Source: Hyposmocoma kahamanoa
Taxonomy: Eukaryota > Arthropoda > Insecta > Lepidoptera > Cosmopterigidae
Direction of reading: 5' to 3'
Assembly: GCF_003589595.1 (NCBI RefSeq)
Contig: NW_020653852.1
Span: forward strand, 4,307,361-4,371,360
Length of the DNA: 64,000 nt
Numbering within the stretch: the first letter of the stretch is position 1; each line of letters starts with the position of its first letter. The notes beneath the pieces were generated by a model. That model was not told where the DNA came from. It was given only the letters and a program-made list of their open reading frames with translations, and searched no databases. Of the stretch, positions 31,523 to 41,800 are shown in pieces. Position numbers and translations under genes: made by a program.

Positions 31523-32812
31523 TTAGGTGTTAGTTAAGCTTAACTTATTTACCAGTTCTGAAGTTACATATGACACGTGGGAGCCCGTATCTAGCAGGGC
31601 TTTGACATGCAGAGGTACCCCGTTCAATCCAACTACCTTTACAGCAGCTGTGGGAAGTAATGTTTGGTTATTGCACGCTTTATTTGCCAACAATACCACT
31701 GGAGGTTGTGTTACATCCTCGTGGAACAGGGTATTGTGGCTTTTATTCCAGGTTTTGCACCGGAAGTAGCATTTGCAGCGACCTGGGTGAGCGTTCAAAC
31801 AAATGAGACAAAGCTTCCTTTGTTGCGTGAATTTTATTCTATCACTGGTTGAGGCTAACTTGAACTTTGGACAATTAAACAATTTATGGTCTGTGTTACA
31901 AAATAAACAAGAAACCTTACTTGGCACGGAGAGGTTTACTGCAGCTGATGCTCTTCCCTTAGAGAAATTGGTGTTGCTCTTATGGTACTGGGGAAAATTG
32001 CTGTCTACACTCTCCATGGCCAGTGCTCTCTTTTCCAAGAATTCTAAAAAATTCTTGATGGTAGGCGTAGGCACTTCTTTTACATCTCTGTCCAGCTGGT
32101 AGGCCTTTGCAGTGTAGCAGTCTAATTTGCGCGAAAGAATACATATTAACAAGGGGTCCCATGTCTTTACATCAGGATTTACATTTTTTTATGCAGATGA
32201 ATGCTGCTTTGTTGCAGATACAAATTCCCGTAGGCTTGTAGCTGAAGACTTTGATACATTCATGTCAAGCAATTTTGTAATGTGGTCGTTAATGATAAGC
32301 GTGTTGTTATGATACCTATCTTTAAGAATACCTATCGCCTCTGTGTAACTTTCACTCGAAATAGGGAGATTTTTAATAAGATCTAATGGTTCACCATACA
32401 AAAATTTTCGCAAGTAATACAAACGTTGTACATTATCCAAATTTGGATTGTTGTGTATTACAGAAGTGAATATGTTAATAAATTGACAATACTCACTATA
32501 CTTCCCGGTAAAAGTAGCAATATCAATATGCGGAAGCTTAGTTTGCGCTAGAGGTACATGATGGGAGTCCATTTTCGAGTTTTCACTATTTTGCGATAAT
32601 TTAATAATGGCAACGTTGATTCGCGCGAGGCTTGTGGTATACCGGTCTTCCTGCTCGCCTACATTTTCTATATCTTCGCCACTTAACGTTAGAATTTCGA
32701 TGTTACCTATTTCATATTTCTGAAAAGATTCAATTAACTTATCTTTTCTCGCTTGTAGACCGACTTTGAAGACGAGTGAAAGTCTCCACTCGTTACGAAA
32801 TTTTGTATGCAC
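31523..32812 (-). pseudogene. BEL/Pao Gag and protease start, one in-frame stop
   Basis: The frame opens at 32812. The N-terminal part carries the DUF1759-type Gag: LPHIDIATFTGKYSEYCQFI, then RLYYLRKFLYGEPLDLIKNL. A single TAA at 32191-32189 follows REFVSATKQHSSA, and the same frame resumes with VKTWDPLLICILSRKLD. Next come zinc-binding cysteines (CLFC...FNCPKF, LCLICLNAHPGRCKC) and the aspartic protease signature ALLDTGSHVSYVT. The frame closes at 31523 where the internal deletion begins. Gag would package the RNA and the protease would mature it, but both are dead here. The stop lies between two well-conserved Gag blocks. Confidence 0.88.
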
Positions 32813-33396
32813 GTAAATACACCCTTGCCGTATCTTCTATCACTCAATTGATTCAAAAATTTTAAAATGAAAATTCAAAACTGTAATGTTTACAAGTTGC
32901 TTCACATAAATTACAAAATGGCGACAATAGCCTGTTAAAACGCCAAAGAGAGACCAAAATACACTACACTCCTAGAAATGTTATTGGCCAATAGGAGACT
33001 CCCGCGCAGCGTCTTCTCGCACGGCTAGATTCGATTCGCTGGTTTGTAGAACAAGTGACGTTTGCGAATTTGACGTCTTCGTCTCGTGTTTCGTTGTTGC
33101 TGCTGGTGTAAGCGGGACGACAAACTCCTTGTCTTAGGTATTGTTTTACTTCGATGTTCTCGACGAAATGATGGCGGATGACGTGGCTGTTGTGTGACTG
33201 GGTCTTTTTAAGATGTAATACTGCACAAGATGATTGTTGCGAAACACGTATAATGTCCAGGGTTTCGTGGTCTTGCGCGGACTTGTAAAACCAGGAACGA
33301 AGCACACTTTAACTGCTTGTAGCGGTTTAAAACCGGACGAACTGGTTATTTCATAGTAACACTCTACAGTAATACGATTTAATGCACTGATGTATT
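32813..33396 (-). other. BEL/Pao 5' leader
   Basis: About 585 bp between the primer site and the Gag start. Overlapping open stretches exist here but match no domain and are probably leader sequence. Confidence 0.6.
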
Positions 33397-33414
33397 CCAG
33401 GAATCGAAGGACCA
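33397..33414 (-). promoter_or_regulatory. Primer-binding site
   Basis: Directly next to the 5' LTR. The plus strand reads CCAGGAATCGAAGGACCA, the form of a tRNA 3' end finishing in CCA, so the minus-strand RNA could pair with a tRNA primer. I cannot name the tRNA with confidence. Confidence 0.75.
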
Positions 33415-33578
33415 TGTTGATCAGTTTGTCGTATAGTTTGGAAATGAAAAACTAATTATTTCATTTATATTGAATTTATTTAACACTGCACAATTGCGCC
33501 ATTAAAGTCGGAACAAAGAAGAGCGAGAGCCAGTGTTCCCCACATAAACTTATAAAATATAAACTAATGTTGCCAACA
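33415..33578 (-). repeat. 5' LTR of the BEL/Pao element
   Basis: 164 bp direct match to 30727-30896, ending on the plus strand in ATGTTGCCAACA next to the GAGCC duplication. Confidence 0.92.
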
Positions 33579-33659
33579 GAGCCATAAACAAAAAGTCATA
33601 ATGGGATGTAGATTGTAGAATAAGTTGGTGAGGAAAATCGAACCGGGGATCTTTTTTTA

Positions 33660-33727
33660 TGACACCAAGTTATGGGATGAACAAGTCGTGTGCCTGGTGG
33701 TAGGCGACACGCCTGTCCATAGCAGTC
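33660..33727 (+). repeat. Family A fragment, 5' end only
   Basis: GACACCAAGTTATGGGATGA, GTGTGCCTGGTGGTAGGCGA and CACGCCTGTCCATAGCAG, then unrelated sequence. Confidence 0.8.
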
Positions 33728-33978
33728 ATTAGACTTATATCTTCATTACTTAACCAAAAAATGCTCCCACCATAAGTAAGATGACTTTTATAAGTATAAA
33801 TAAGTATACAAATCTATGTTTACGTTGATTTTGAAAACTAGATAATACTAAAGAAATTGAAATTGCATTAAGAAAGCTTTTTAAATATAAATTTAAGGAG
33901 CTTTACCGCATATCAAGGTATGAATGTCGTTCAGTAGATTCAAACCATTTAAATACACTTTGCAGAGTATTTTTTTTA

Positions 33979-34130
33979 GATACCCAGCGAGTTAAGCGAC
34001 ACGCCTGTCCGTAACAATGGCAATGCCTCTGAGCTTTAAATCGCAATCGATCTGAGGGGTACTCACTCCCATACAGCGGCAGAAATAGGTGACGTGGCAG
34101 TACTTTCCTGGACGAACTCTGCTGCTTCTA
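33979..34130 (+). repeat. Family A copy with large internal deletion
   Basis: GTTAAGCGACACGCCTGTCC and the hairpin region (CTCTGAGCTTTAAATCGCAA to CTGAGGGGTACTCAC) join directly to AGCGGCAGAAATAGGTGACG and TTTCCTGGACGAACTCTGCT. Confidence 0.8.
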
Positions 34131-34435
34131 TAATGGCTCATAAGACCATCAAATTATTCATATGGTTCGCTTCTTGAAATACGATTTAAAACAACAAACT
34201 AGCTTCTATAAAACTTTACTAACAACAGTAAGGTGTTTGTGACTGAATTGTTCGATAACTACTATATTTACACACTTTTGTATCGTTATAACGTAAGTTT
34301 TCCCATTAGTATGTATACAGGGTGTAATTGTTAAGTGTGACTAGGTGATTATTCCTGTGAACTTAGGAGATATCAAAACCGTTAAAGTGATATCGAAAGT
34401 ATGTTACTTAATAAGTAAAACAGGGGGACTAGACG

Positions 34436-34663
34436 TGGGTTGGGGTTCCACCCCTATGCTGTAGAATTCGCTCGAAGCGTTTCACTTCCACATTTATATG
34501 GCGAGCGGCTAGGTAGTGGAATTCTCTGCCTGCGGACGTATTCCTCGAGCGCTATAACTTGGACCCTTTCAAGGCGGTAGCGAATAGGCATTATTTAGGT
34601 GTGCATGCTACATCGTCAACCTCGTCGTCAGTTTCCATCAGGTGAGATGGAGGTCAAATGCGC
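34436..34663 (+). pseudogene. Non-LTR reverse transcriptase C-terminal remnant
   Basis: The frame reads CCRIRSKRFTSTFIWRAAR, a TAG stop, WNSLPADVFLERYNLDPF, KAVANRHYLGVHATSSTSSS and SVSIR before the terminal stop. Same family as 18338 and 19085, here with a single stop. It lies within the left arm of the foldback element. Confidence 0.8.
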
Positions 34664-35076
34664 ACATATTTTTAATAAAAAACCGACATCAATAACCTTT
34701 TCAAAATTGTTTAAAATAAAACTAGAAATGTCCAAACTTTTAACGTTAAACATTCGTCAAACAGAGAGGCTTTAGTTGTCCTACTTTAAGAGGTAACAAT
34801 AGGTTTACAGATAACAAAACTACTATATGAGAAAACTATCTTTTAATTGAATACAAATAAAGATAGGTTTATTTTTAAGTAGGTAAGTACAAGAATTTGT
34901 ATTTAAAGTTGTTGCTCGAAACTCGCATAAGAGCCGCTCTACGAATATTTAAATGTATGTGAGCATTTAACGTTAAAATTTTGGATGTTTTTAATTTTAT
35001 TAAAAAAATGTCGTTTTACTCATTAGGTAACGTACTTTCGATATAAGTTTAAAGAATTTGGATATCCCCTATAGAA

Positions 35077-35273
35077 ACATCAAAAGTGTCTAGGGATTTG
35101 TCAATTACTGAAAATGTTTTCAGGTTTTTTAACACCGATGGATTTCTTGGTCTATTTTATCATTTGAAAATTAAATTCTAAGTGAAAATCCATGGTGTTA
35201 AAAAAATCATTAAAACGCCTGATTTTCAATAATTAGCAGATACGTGCTAATTACCCTAAATACTTTTGATGTA
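35077..35273. repeat. Smaller hairpin nested in the right foldback arm
   Basis: CATCAAAAGTGTCTAGGG and TTTTTTAACACCGATGGATT are mirrored by AATCCATGGTGTTAAAAAAA and CCCTAAATACTTTTGATG. The left foldback arm lacks this block, so it looks like a separate insertion or an arm-specific expansion. Confidence 0.7.
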
Positions 35274-35336
35274 ATTTTACTCATTATATTATTTACGGAA
35301 TAATCGCTTGGGTGCACTTAGCGATTACACCCTGTA

Positions 35337-36053
35337 TATGTAACACACTCTTTTATATATCACTAACTCATTATTAAACGTAGTAACAAAGTAGGTCACC
35401 AGAAACGCGACCTGGCACCTACCAGTACCATGAGATTGACATGTTGAAGTCGATAGCGAACGCGTGAAATATTTTTATGTCAAATATAAAACGACCTCTG
35501 TGCATCATTGGTTTGCACTCTGATGAGGGAGACCAATGTGGTAACTCATACTTATACTACCTACAGGGAATTTTCTAGTTTGAGACGACTTTTGTTCGTG
35601 TGCATATTTGTGTTTTTATTTTTTATACATTTTTGTCGTGTGTTTTGTAATTATTTATTTATATATTTTTTATGGAAGTAGCCGCCGGAAGGAGTTTTTG
35701 AAACAAACAATTTATATCCTTTTATAAGATTTCATTAATGAATCATATCGTACATAGGTTTGCATTGGAACTAATTATGGTAATAGACCTGATAGCGATT
35801 GAATACTCTCGGTGTTCTCTAAAACTTTACGTGGATTAACCTTAATTTCGATACTACACTTTTGAGAATTTAATTAATGATTCACTGGTCTTTCACAATC
35901 ACTGTTGATAAGCGGCGTCATCGCAAAGGGTTAGCACAGGTTTTAATATTACGATTGTTATGTTTTTCTTTTGTTTTGTTTCGGTTTTTTTCTTCTGTGT
36001 TGTCGTATGTGGGAAACAAATAAGTGTATTTTCTTTCTCTACTTGAACTAGTA
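35337..36053. other. Unassigned, no gene seen
   Basis: No repeat or coding signal recognised. Confidence 0.4.
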
Positions 36054-36185
36054 AGTTGGTGTGGCTGGCTGTATGGCACCTTGAAAGAAACGCTGGTAGC
36101 CTACTGGAAAATGTGCCGCTTCTCAGTCAGAGGTTGACGGACGCTTCGAATCCTCGTAGAGGCCATTATCGAGCCATTACCGCCG
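36054..36185 (+). repeat. Possible tRNA-like SINE
   Basis: GTGGCTGGCTGTATGG near the start and GCTTCGAATCC about 90 bp later resemble A and B boxes, but the spacing is long and the match partial. Confidence 0.35.
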
Positions 36186-37703
36186 ATTTAGTGTAAGCGA
36201 CAAAAACTAAATTTTACAGGAGAGGGTTTCCTTTAAATATATCTACATATAAATGTGATACTAAATTGAGTTTTAATGTATAAGAATGAATTTCGTAATA
36301 GATTGTGTAACAGCTAATTTAAAAAAAAAACAAAGGATATTAAGCCTTTTTTGGCGCTTACAATATTTTTGATATCTCTATCTAAAGATTTTTGAGGCTT
36401 TCACGCGTATAAGGTAACACTTGCGATGACAAATGCAACAAGATGCGACACGTATTTTGCTACTTTGTTTATAGTAAACCACGAAATTGTGATGTACCAA
36501 TGTTGGTTGCGATAACATTTGAGGTCGTTTACGTTAAGATTTTTTAATATTGATTCTGTCGGTTACACTAAAATATTTAAAAAAAGACAGTTGAGCTAAC
36601 GCTAAACGTAGCTTTATTGTCATTATTATTATTTTTATTCTTATTTGTTTTTTAATTTATTTATTTAAGATTTATTTTTGTGACAAACGTAGCTTATAAC
36701 GTACCTTTTCCTTAGTCCCGTCGAACTCTACACCAAAATTCATCAATGTTTTTTTTCTAGTCCCACCTTCCACCTCCCATATTTATTGTTCGAGGGCCTT
36801 AAATAACGCTCTTTTAAATTATATATGATTATTTTCTTTTCATTTATATTTATTAATTACAATTTATATTATATTCATACATTAATTAGTTTTTTTTTTG
36901 TATTGTCTCCTTATTTTACATTAATAGTAAAATTGTATAAAATAGTAAATTCAATTAAAAGTATTAATGTCAAATTGTAAAATGGTAATAAAGAAGTAAA
37001 ACAAGCACAACAAAGCTGCACATCACGATGTGCAGCTTTAGGAAGTACATGAAACTACTGGGAATAAACCAATAAAAATAAAGAAATATAAACCAACTAA
37101 TTAATTTGTCATTGTAAAATAGTAATATTAAAATTGTAAATAATCATAAATATATTCAGATTAATTCAATACAATATTTGGTAATAAATTCTAAAATAAA
37201 ACCAATATTGGTTCAGCGATTTGGGTGTGAAAACACACGGACCACATAAATACTTATCTTCCGTGTGAAAACAGATAGACTTACTTTCGCATTTGTAATA
37301 TTATTATTTTATTTATTACAATGGGTCAATATATTAAAAAACACCTTATACCTGGAGCTATATTTTAAAACAAGTTACACTGCCGCTAATACAAAGCAAG
37401 TGTCTTCAACAAGTAGAAGCAAGTCATTTTGTATGAAAACCCGGTAAAAGAACACGCGAAACCTTTCTAGTGCTATTATGCTAGCACCCAATCACTTTGA
37501 TCATGTTTTGTAAAAGGTTTTTTTCCCTTTCAAGAGTACTAGAAATTGTAGCGAATCAAAAATCCAATAGCTTTGAGAAGTACGGTCCACGATATATCCT
37601 TTTTCAAATGGTAGGCTATGAACCAATGGATAAACTACAAATTGTAAATAAGTGTAGGTTCTGTAGTATTTCTACAATGTTGCTCATACAAGAAAATGTA
37701 GTA
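36186..37703. other. Unassigned, A+T-rich; one perfect short hairpin
   Basis: No coding signal. A perfect 12-bp stem, AAAGCTGCACAT with ATGTGCAGCTTT around a 4-base loop, lies at about 37014-37041. It does not have the histone stem-loop sequence. The rest is low-complexity A+T-rich DNA. Confidence 0.45.
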
Positions 37704-37808
37704 GCATCATCATTATCATCAATCTATTTGTGCGTCCCACTGCTGGGCACGAGTCTTCTCCAAGGCGAGGGGCTAGGCCATAATCCGCCACACTGGTCCA
37801 ATGTAGGT
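37704..37808 (-). repeat. RTE-like 3' end fragment
   Basis: The plus strand starts with ATC repeats and reads CCCACTGCTGGGCACGAGTC, GCGAGGGGCTAGGCCATAAT and CCACACTGGTCCAATGTAGG. In Lepidoptera this phrase, on the opposite strand, ends RTE-like elements before a GAT tail. Non-coding here. Confidence 0.6.
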
Positions 37809-37829
37809 TAAGAATTTCAGGCATTTTTT

Positions 37830-37929
37830 TATAATACTGAGGGACGTGACGGGACAAACAAATCGTGCACCTGGTGGTAAGCGACACGTCAGTCCACAAC
37901 AGTTGCAGTACCACTCAGAGCTTTAAATC
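37830..37929 (+). repeat. Family A copy, left part (split)
   Basis: From TTATAATACTGAGGGACGTG to CCACTCAGAGCTTTAAATCA. It resumes at 38241, with the interruption inside the loop of the first hairpin. Confidence 0.85.
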
Positions 37930-38240
37930 ATATTCATATTCATTTATTGCAATTCATATGTTTAGTACAGGTTAATAAGTATAAGATTATAGTAGGTACA
38001 TACACATGATACCCTGTAACAAATTAAACTAATTATATAGAAACATTTCAAAACTTAAATAAATAATCTATTAACATAGATATTGCATCGTTATTTCTAT
38101 AATTATTATTATATGTATATATTGCAGGTACAAATATGTCTTCTTATAATTCTAATTAGAAGTACAGACAAATAATTATTTAATTAATTAATTAATCTAA
38201 CACTTTCATCGTCAAAAAAATCAAACAAATTAGAATACAT
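37930..38240 (-). mobile_element. CR1-like 3' end inserted in family A
   Basis: On the minus strand it begins with a frame reading YSNLFDFFDDESVRLIN before a stop, comparable with the YSVQEFF end of the copy at 41215. A long 3' UTR follows, with GCAATAAATG and a tail of two TGAATA units. It is a 5'-truncated insertion of 311 bp. It replaced about 11 bp of the family A loop, with no obvious target duplication, as is common for CR1-group elements. Confidence 0.75.
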
Positions 38241-38413
38241 GAGGGGCACTGCCACTGCACTCGACACCCTTAGACATAAGTTGATAAGCCCCATGTGCCT
38301 GTAATTTCACCAGTACCCGTACTCTTCGAAAGTCAATGCTCACGTTACTGCTTGGTGACAGAAATAGGTAAGGTGGCAGTCCTTCCCTGGACGAGCTCTT
38401 TGACAAAAGTTAT
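38241..38413 (+). repeat. Family A copy, right part (split)
   Basis: From GAGGGGCACTGCCACTGCAC through CCCATGTGCCTGTAATTTCA to TTCCCTGGACGAGCTCTTTG. Together with 37830-37929 it makes a nearly complete copy. Confidence 0.88.
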
Positions 38414-38639
38414 TAGGCAGTGAAGTTTCCTCGACGTGCAAGTTTCCTTAATATATTTTCCTTCATCGAAAAGCTAATGTTTGGCATATTTCGGACATCA
38501 ATTCCGAAAAACTCAGAGGTGTGAGCAAAGAGTATAAGTCTGCCAACCAGTAACTAAGTCGCTGCTAAGTGACAAATGGTCAAATATTCGTTTTAAATAG
38601 CATAAGGTAGAGCACAAAATTATGTTTTTATAATCTCAG

Positions 38640-39025
38640 TACAGAGTACTAAAAAAACCGACCGCAAAAGTGCGTGGAATTACATATAATTACCAAGTTT
38701 TATTGAAATCGGTTACCGGAAACTGCGCAAACCCAGATTCATCCCCTAGTTTGTCACTATACGGGACTTGACACAGGGGATAATAAAAATCGGTTCTCAC
38801 TACTCAAAGTGTATTGAGAGAGAAACGCCTTGAATTGGAGAATAGCAAAATCAACCATTAAATTAAACCATTACAATAAAATGTAGGCGCTATTTATGAA
38901 AATGAATCGTCATGCGTGAACAGTCAGCCTTAGAGGTGGATGATTTTCTCCAAAATTAAATAGGACCACCATGGAGGTACCTTCATTCCAACAAAATAGA
39001 ATCATGAAAATCGATTCACAAATAG
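38640..39025 (-). repeat. Family E copy, long form
   Basis: Minus-strand copy of the long version: GAGTACTAAAAAAACCGACC at the left, CGGTTACCGGAAACTGCGC, TCGGTTCTCACTACTCAAAG, TGTAGGCGCTATTTATG and GGAGGTACCTTCATTCCAAC. It ends near AATCGATTCACAAAT without the AACCGACTTC terminus. Closest relative in the window is 10970-11415. Confidence 0.8.
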
Positions 39026-39520
39026 AGATGGGAAAAACTGCTTATTTTATTAAACGTTTAAACGTTTCGATTTTTAAAAAAAAGTGTACTTTTTTAAACG
39101 CTTTTTACTTTGAAACTTACAAAATCATTTATAAAACGTTTAAGCTCATAGACTTTTATGTTAAAAAAAGCTTACAAGCAATGTTGTGTTGATAGAGAAA
39201 CGCAAAAGTAGACCACTAAAGGTTATGAGTAAGTTTTTTTGTAAATAACGGTTTATATTTTTATTTATAACATAACATTATTATATTAACATTTTGTTCA
39301 TTGGCGTTTCAAAGCGATCAAAATCGTTAGTTGTTTAACTTTTGTAGTTGTTAACCGTTGAAATGGAGAAAACTGCTTATTTTTAGCGTTAAAACGTACG
39401 TTTACAAAGCGTGCTTGTAAAAGCGCTTTTCACTCAAACGCTTAAAAAAGTCGTTTAGAAAAACGTTTAAACGCATAGACTTTATGTTTAAAAAAGTTTG
39501 CAACGTTATGTTGAATTAAT
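39026..39520 (+). repeat. Two-copy direct repeat rich in AAACG motifs
   Basis: Two blocks about 330 bp apart (39026-39203 and 39356-39520) share GGAGAAAACTGCTTATTTT-like starts, many copies of AAACGTTTAAACG-like words, CATAGACTTTATGTTTAAAA and GCAATGTTGTGTTGA-like ends. No reading frame is conserved between the blocks. The nature of the element is unknown. Confidence 0.6.
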
Positions 39521-40043
39521 TTGTTTAGGAAACATCGAGGATAATTTCGAAAAAATGTGAAAATTATAGGTCATTTCGTGATTTTTATCTATCGAGAAAA
39601 ATTTATTGTTTTATGTTTCTGATTAATGTCTATGCTTGAATATATCGTGTAGTTACTCATACAATATTTTATTTTTAACCTTAAAGTGGATATACCCCTC
39701 TAAAATCAAATCGAAGATTAGGAATTTTTCCTCTGCTCCCTCTTAAACAATTTCGATATTCTAAAACTGGGTTATGGTTATCTATGGCATCTCCAAAATT
39801 TATTTTATCACTGAGCCGCGTTTTATTTGGCAGACGGCCGAAGTGCGAGGCCGGGTTCGAATACACACACAATAATGAGCGAAACAAGCACACCAATTAC
39901 CTGAGGGTCTAATACCGTTTTTCGTCCGACAACCATCCGAAACAATTACTCTCAAATAAGTAACACTACCAAATTAACAGACGCATAATGCAAATGAAGC
40001 TTTATACTTAACATTTTTTCTTTATTTGTTTGAATATTACTTA
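39521..40043. other. Mostly unassigned; family F scrap at its right side
   Basis: CACCAATTACCTGAG (39891) and CGACAACCATCCGAAACAAT (39926) match family F. The second recurs inverted at 41672 on the other side of the family C element. No gene seen. Confidence 0.45.
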
Positions 40044-40051
40044 TTTGACAA

Positions 40052-41662
40052 CATCGAGTATATAACCAGAAATGGAGACGAAACGTCATTGAATTTGTTT
40101 GAGAACTATTCTGCCATATCGTTACTGTGACAACTGCGCTCCGGTTGGCCAGTCCGAATTCGAAACAATTGACGGGTGTCGTCAATTGTTTCACATCGAA
40201 TCGACCAGTTACCTTGAGCTTTGCTATAAAGGACGAAAAATGCAAAATTACATATTTAATATTTAATTACCAATGACATTTTAATCCGTTTGTTTTGTAG
40301 CTAGATGTTTTGCTATTTTTCCCTACACCACCGAATGGAATATCACGCCTTTGTTAGAGATATTATCATTACATTAACGATCTTCCAAGGAATACTAGTA
40401 AACAAATTGTATTATTTGCCGACGATAGCACTGCTGTTATAAAGTGCGAAGAAAAAGAGCAATACGAATATGACATTAATAAAACTGTAAGTGACATCAT
40501 AGGATGGATGAATAGAAATGGTCTTAGTATAAATCTGGCAAAAACTAACATCATGCAATTTCACTCGTCCAAAAGATTACCGATCGACTTAAACATTTCT
40601 TTTAATTTTGTCAATATAGAACAAGTGAAACATACAAAATTTCTGGGCCTTATCCTTGACAGCAACTGCAACTGGAAAGAACATGTTGAGAGCTTGTGTA
40701 ACAAACTGTCTCGGTTTATGTACCCATTGCGAAAATTAGTACAGAATGCGTCTGTGGATGCGGCTTTAACAGCTTATTTTGGGTATATACAGTCGGCCAT
40801 AAACTACGGTATAATTTTTTGGGGAAACTCTGTAGAGTTTATGCAGGTATTTAAGATGCAAAAACGCTGTGTACGTATTATTTGCGGTGGGTCTCAATTG
40901 GATTCGTGTAAGCCATTTTTCGACAAGTGCAAAATATTACCCTTACCCTGCCTGTATATTAAGGAGGCTGCTGCATTTATCCAGAAACATCCGTCCTATT
41001 TTGAAATCGCTAATAAAAGGAACCATAGAAACTTAAGACATGGGCATAGAATGGTTTACTCGGGCAATCATACCTCAGCATTTTACCACAGAAGCTTTTA
41101 CGTAATGTCGGTCAAGATATACAACAGCATTCCGAATGAATTTAAGAAATTCGAGTATGTAAAATTTAAAAATGTTCTTAGTAACTGGTTGAGTACTAAA
41201 CTTTATTATAGTGTACAAGAGTTTTTTGTCGATAATGACAAATTTGGTGACTAGCGTTGTGACATGTTTATTAATAATTGTTTTTTTTTCTTTCATATTG
41301 TAATTCAATTCAATTTAATTTTAATCTGTGACATTTAATAATATTGTACACCTTATCTGGTAAACTATAGAGCACAAACCAATGTAATATTTTAAGATCA
41401 TATGTAATTACCTATAGTTATGCAATAAATATATTCTTATTCTTATTCTTATCTTTATTACAATAAATACAGAATATTTTAGAAATATACAGAGACGTAC
41501 ATACAGGTCAGTTGTTGGCGCTGTAATATTTCAGCTTTCTGATTTGTAATTTCAGTGCAAACGAGAGTTGATATTTATAAGTGATGTATCACTGATGGGT
41601 CACCGGGAATGTATGGCCCTTTCGTCGTTATTTCGTCTCTATTTCTGGTTATATACTCGATG
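40052..41662 (+). mobile_element. Family C hAT-like MITE, copy 1, with nested CR1-like element
   Basis: Terminal inverted repeats of 32 bp with one mismatch (CATCGAGTATATAACCAGAA then GAGACGAAA) lie between perfect 8-bp direct repeats TTTGACAA (40044-40051 and 41663-41670). MITE sequence is 40052-40366 and 41453-41662. The middle is a CR1-like insertion. Without the insertion the copy would be about 525 bp. The 8-bp duplication fits hAT-type transposition. No transposase is encoded. Confidence 0.93.
40367..41452 (+). pseudogene. CR1-like reverse transcriptase, C-terminal half
   Basis: The frame from about 40364 reads YINDLPRNTSKQIVL then the reverse-transcriptase catalytic motif FADDST, GWMNRNGLSINLAKT, KFLGLILDSNCNWKEHV, SAINYGIIFWGNS and a C-terminal run ending KLYYSVQEFFVDNDKFGD at 41254. 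No stop interrupts it. The copy is 5'-truncated inside the polymerase, so it lacks endonuclease and most of the fingers/palm. A 3' UTR follows with AATAAA (41424) and an (ATTCTT)n tail to 41451. The open frame suggests recent arrival. Confidence 0.88.
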
Positions 41663-41667
41663 TTTGA

Positions 41668-41800
41668 CAATAATTGTTTCGGATGGATGTCAAGGATTAG
41701 TTGTACTATGAGTACCAGAGCAACGGTATTCCAAACCAGAACCAATTTAGAAAAGTTCACTCCCCAAATTGGTCCTACTGAAAATCCAATGTCCACATTA
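41668..41800 (-). repeat. Family F SINE fragment
   Basis: The plus strand reads TAATTGTTTCGGATGGATGT, TATGAGTACCAGAGCAACGG and CTCCCCAAATTGGTCCTACT, the inverse of the family F body. The tRNA-like head is degraded (GAAAATCC where CGAATCC is expected). Confidence 0.55.

Larger units (their letters stand above)
30727..33578 (-). mobile_element. BEL/Pao LTR retrotransposon, internally deleted
   Basis: Two direct LTRs, a tRNA-like primer site and a perfect 5-bp target duplication GAGCC (30722-30726 and 33579-33583) define the element. It is 2852 bp and reads on the minus strand. It keeps Gag, the zinc-knuckle region and the start of the protease, then jumps to the region after the integrase. Reverse transcriptase, RNase H and the integrase core are missing. 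An in-frame stop interrupts Gag. It cannot move on its own. The family call rests on the DUF1759-like Gag, DTG protease and DUF5641-like tail, a combination typical of BEL/Pao. I see no envelope gene. Confidence 0.93.
34316..35336. mobile_element. Foldback element with TACAGGGTGTAAT ends and nested insertions
   Basis: Terminal inverted repeats TACAGGGTGTAAT (34316-34328) and ATTACACCCTGTA (35324-35336) sit between TA dinucleotides. The arms continue inward: GATATCGAAAGTATGTTACTTA near 34388 pairs with TAGGTAACGTACTTTCGATATA near 35025, and AACTTTTAACGTTAAACATT pairs with GAGCATTTAACGTTAAAATT. Pairing on the left is broken by a reverse-transcriptase remnant (34436-34663) and on the right by a smaller hairpin (35077-35273). 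A TA target suggests the Tc1-mariner superfamily, by inference only. No transposase frame remains. Confidence 0.75.

Noticed and set aside
32964..33415. Open frames between the BEL/Pao primer site and Gag
   Set aside because: They overlap in different frames in the leader and resemble no known accessory or envelope protein.
37012..37041. Perfect hairpin considered as a histone 3' stem-loop
   Set aside because: Stem and loop sequence do not match the histone element and no histone gene is near.
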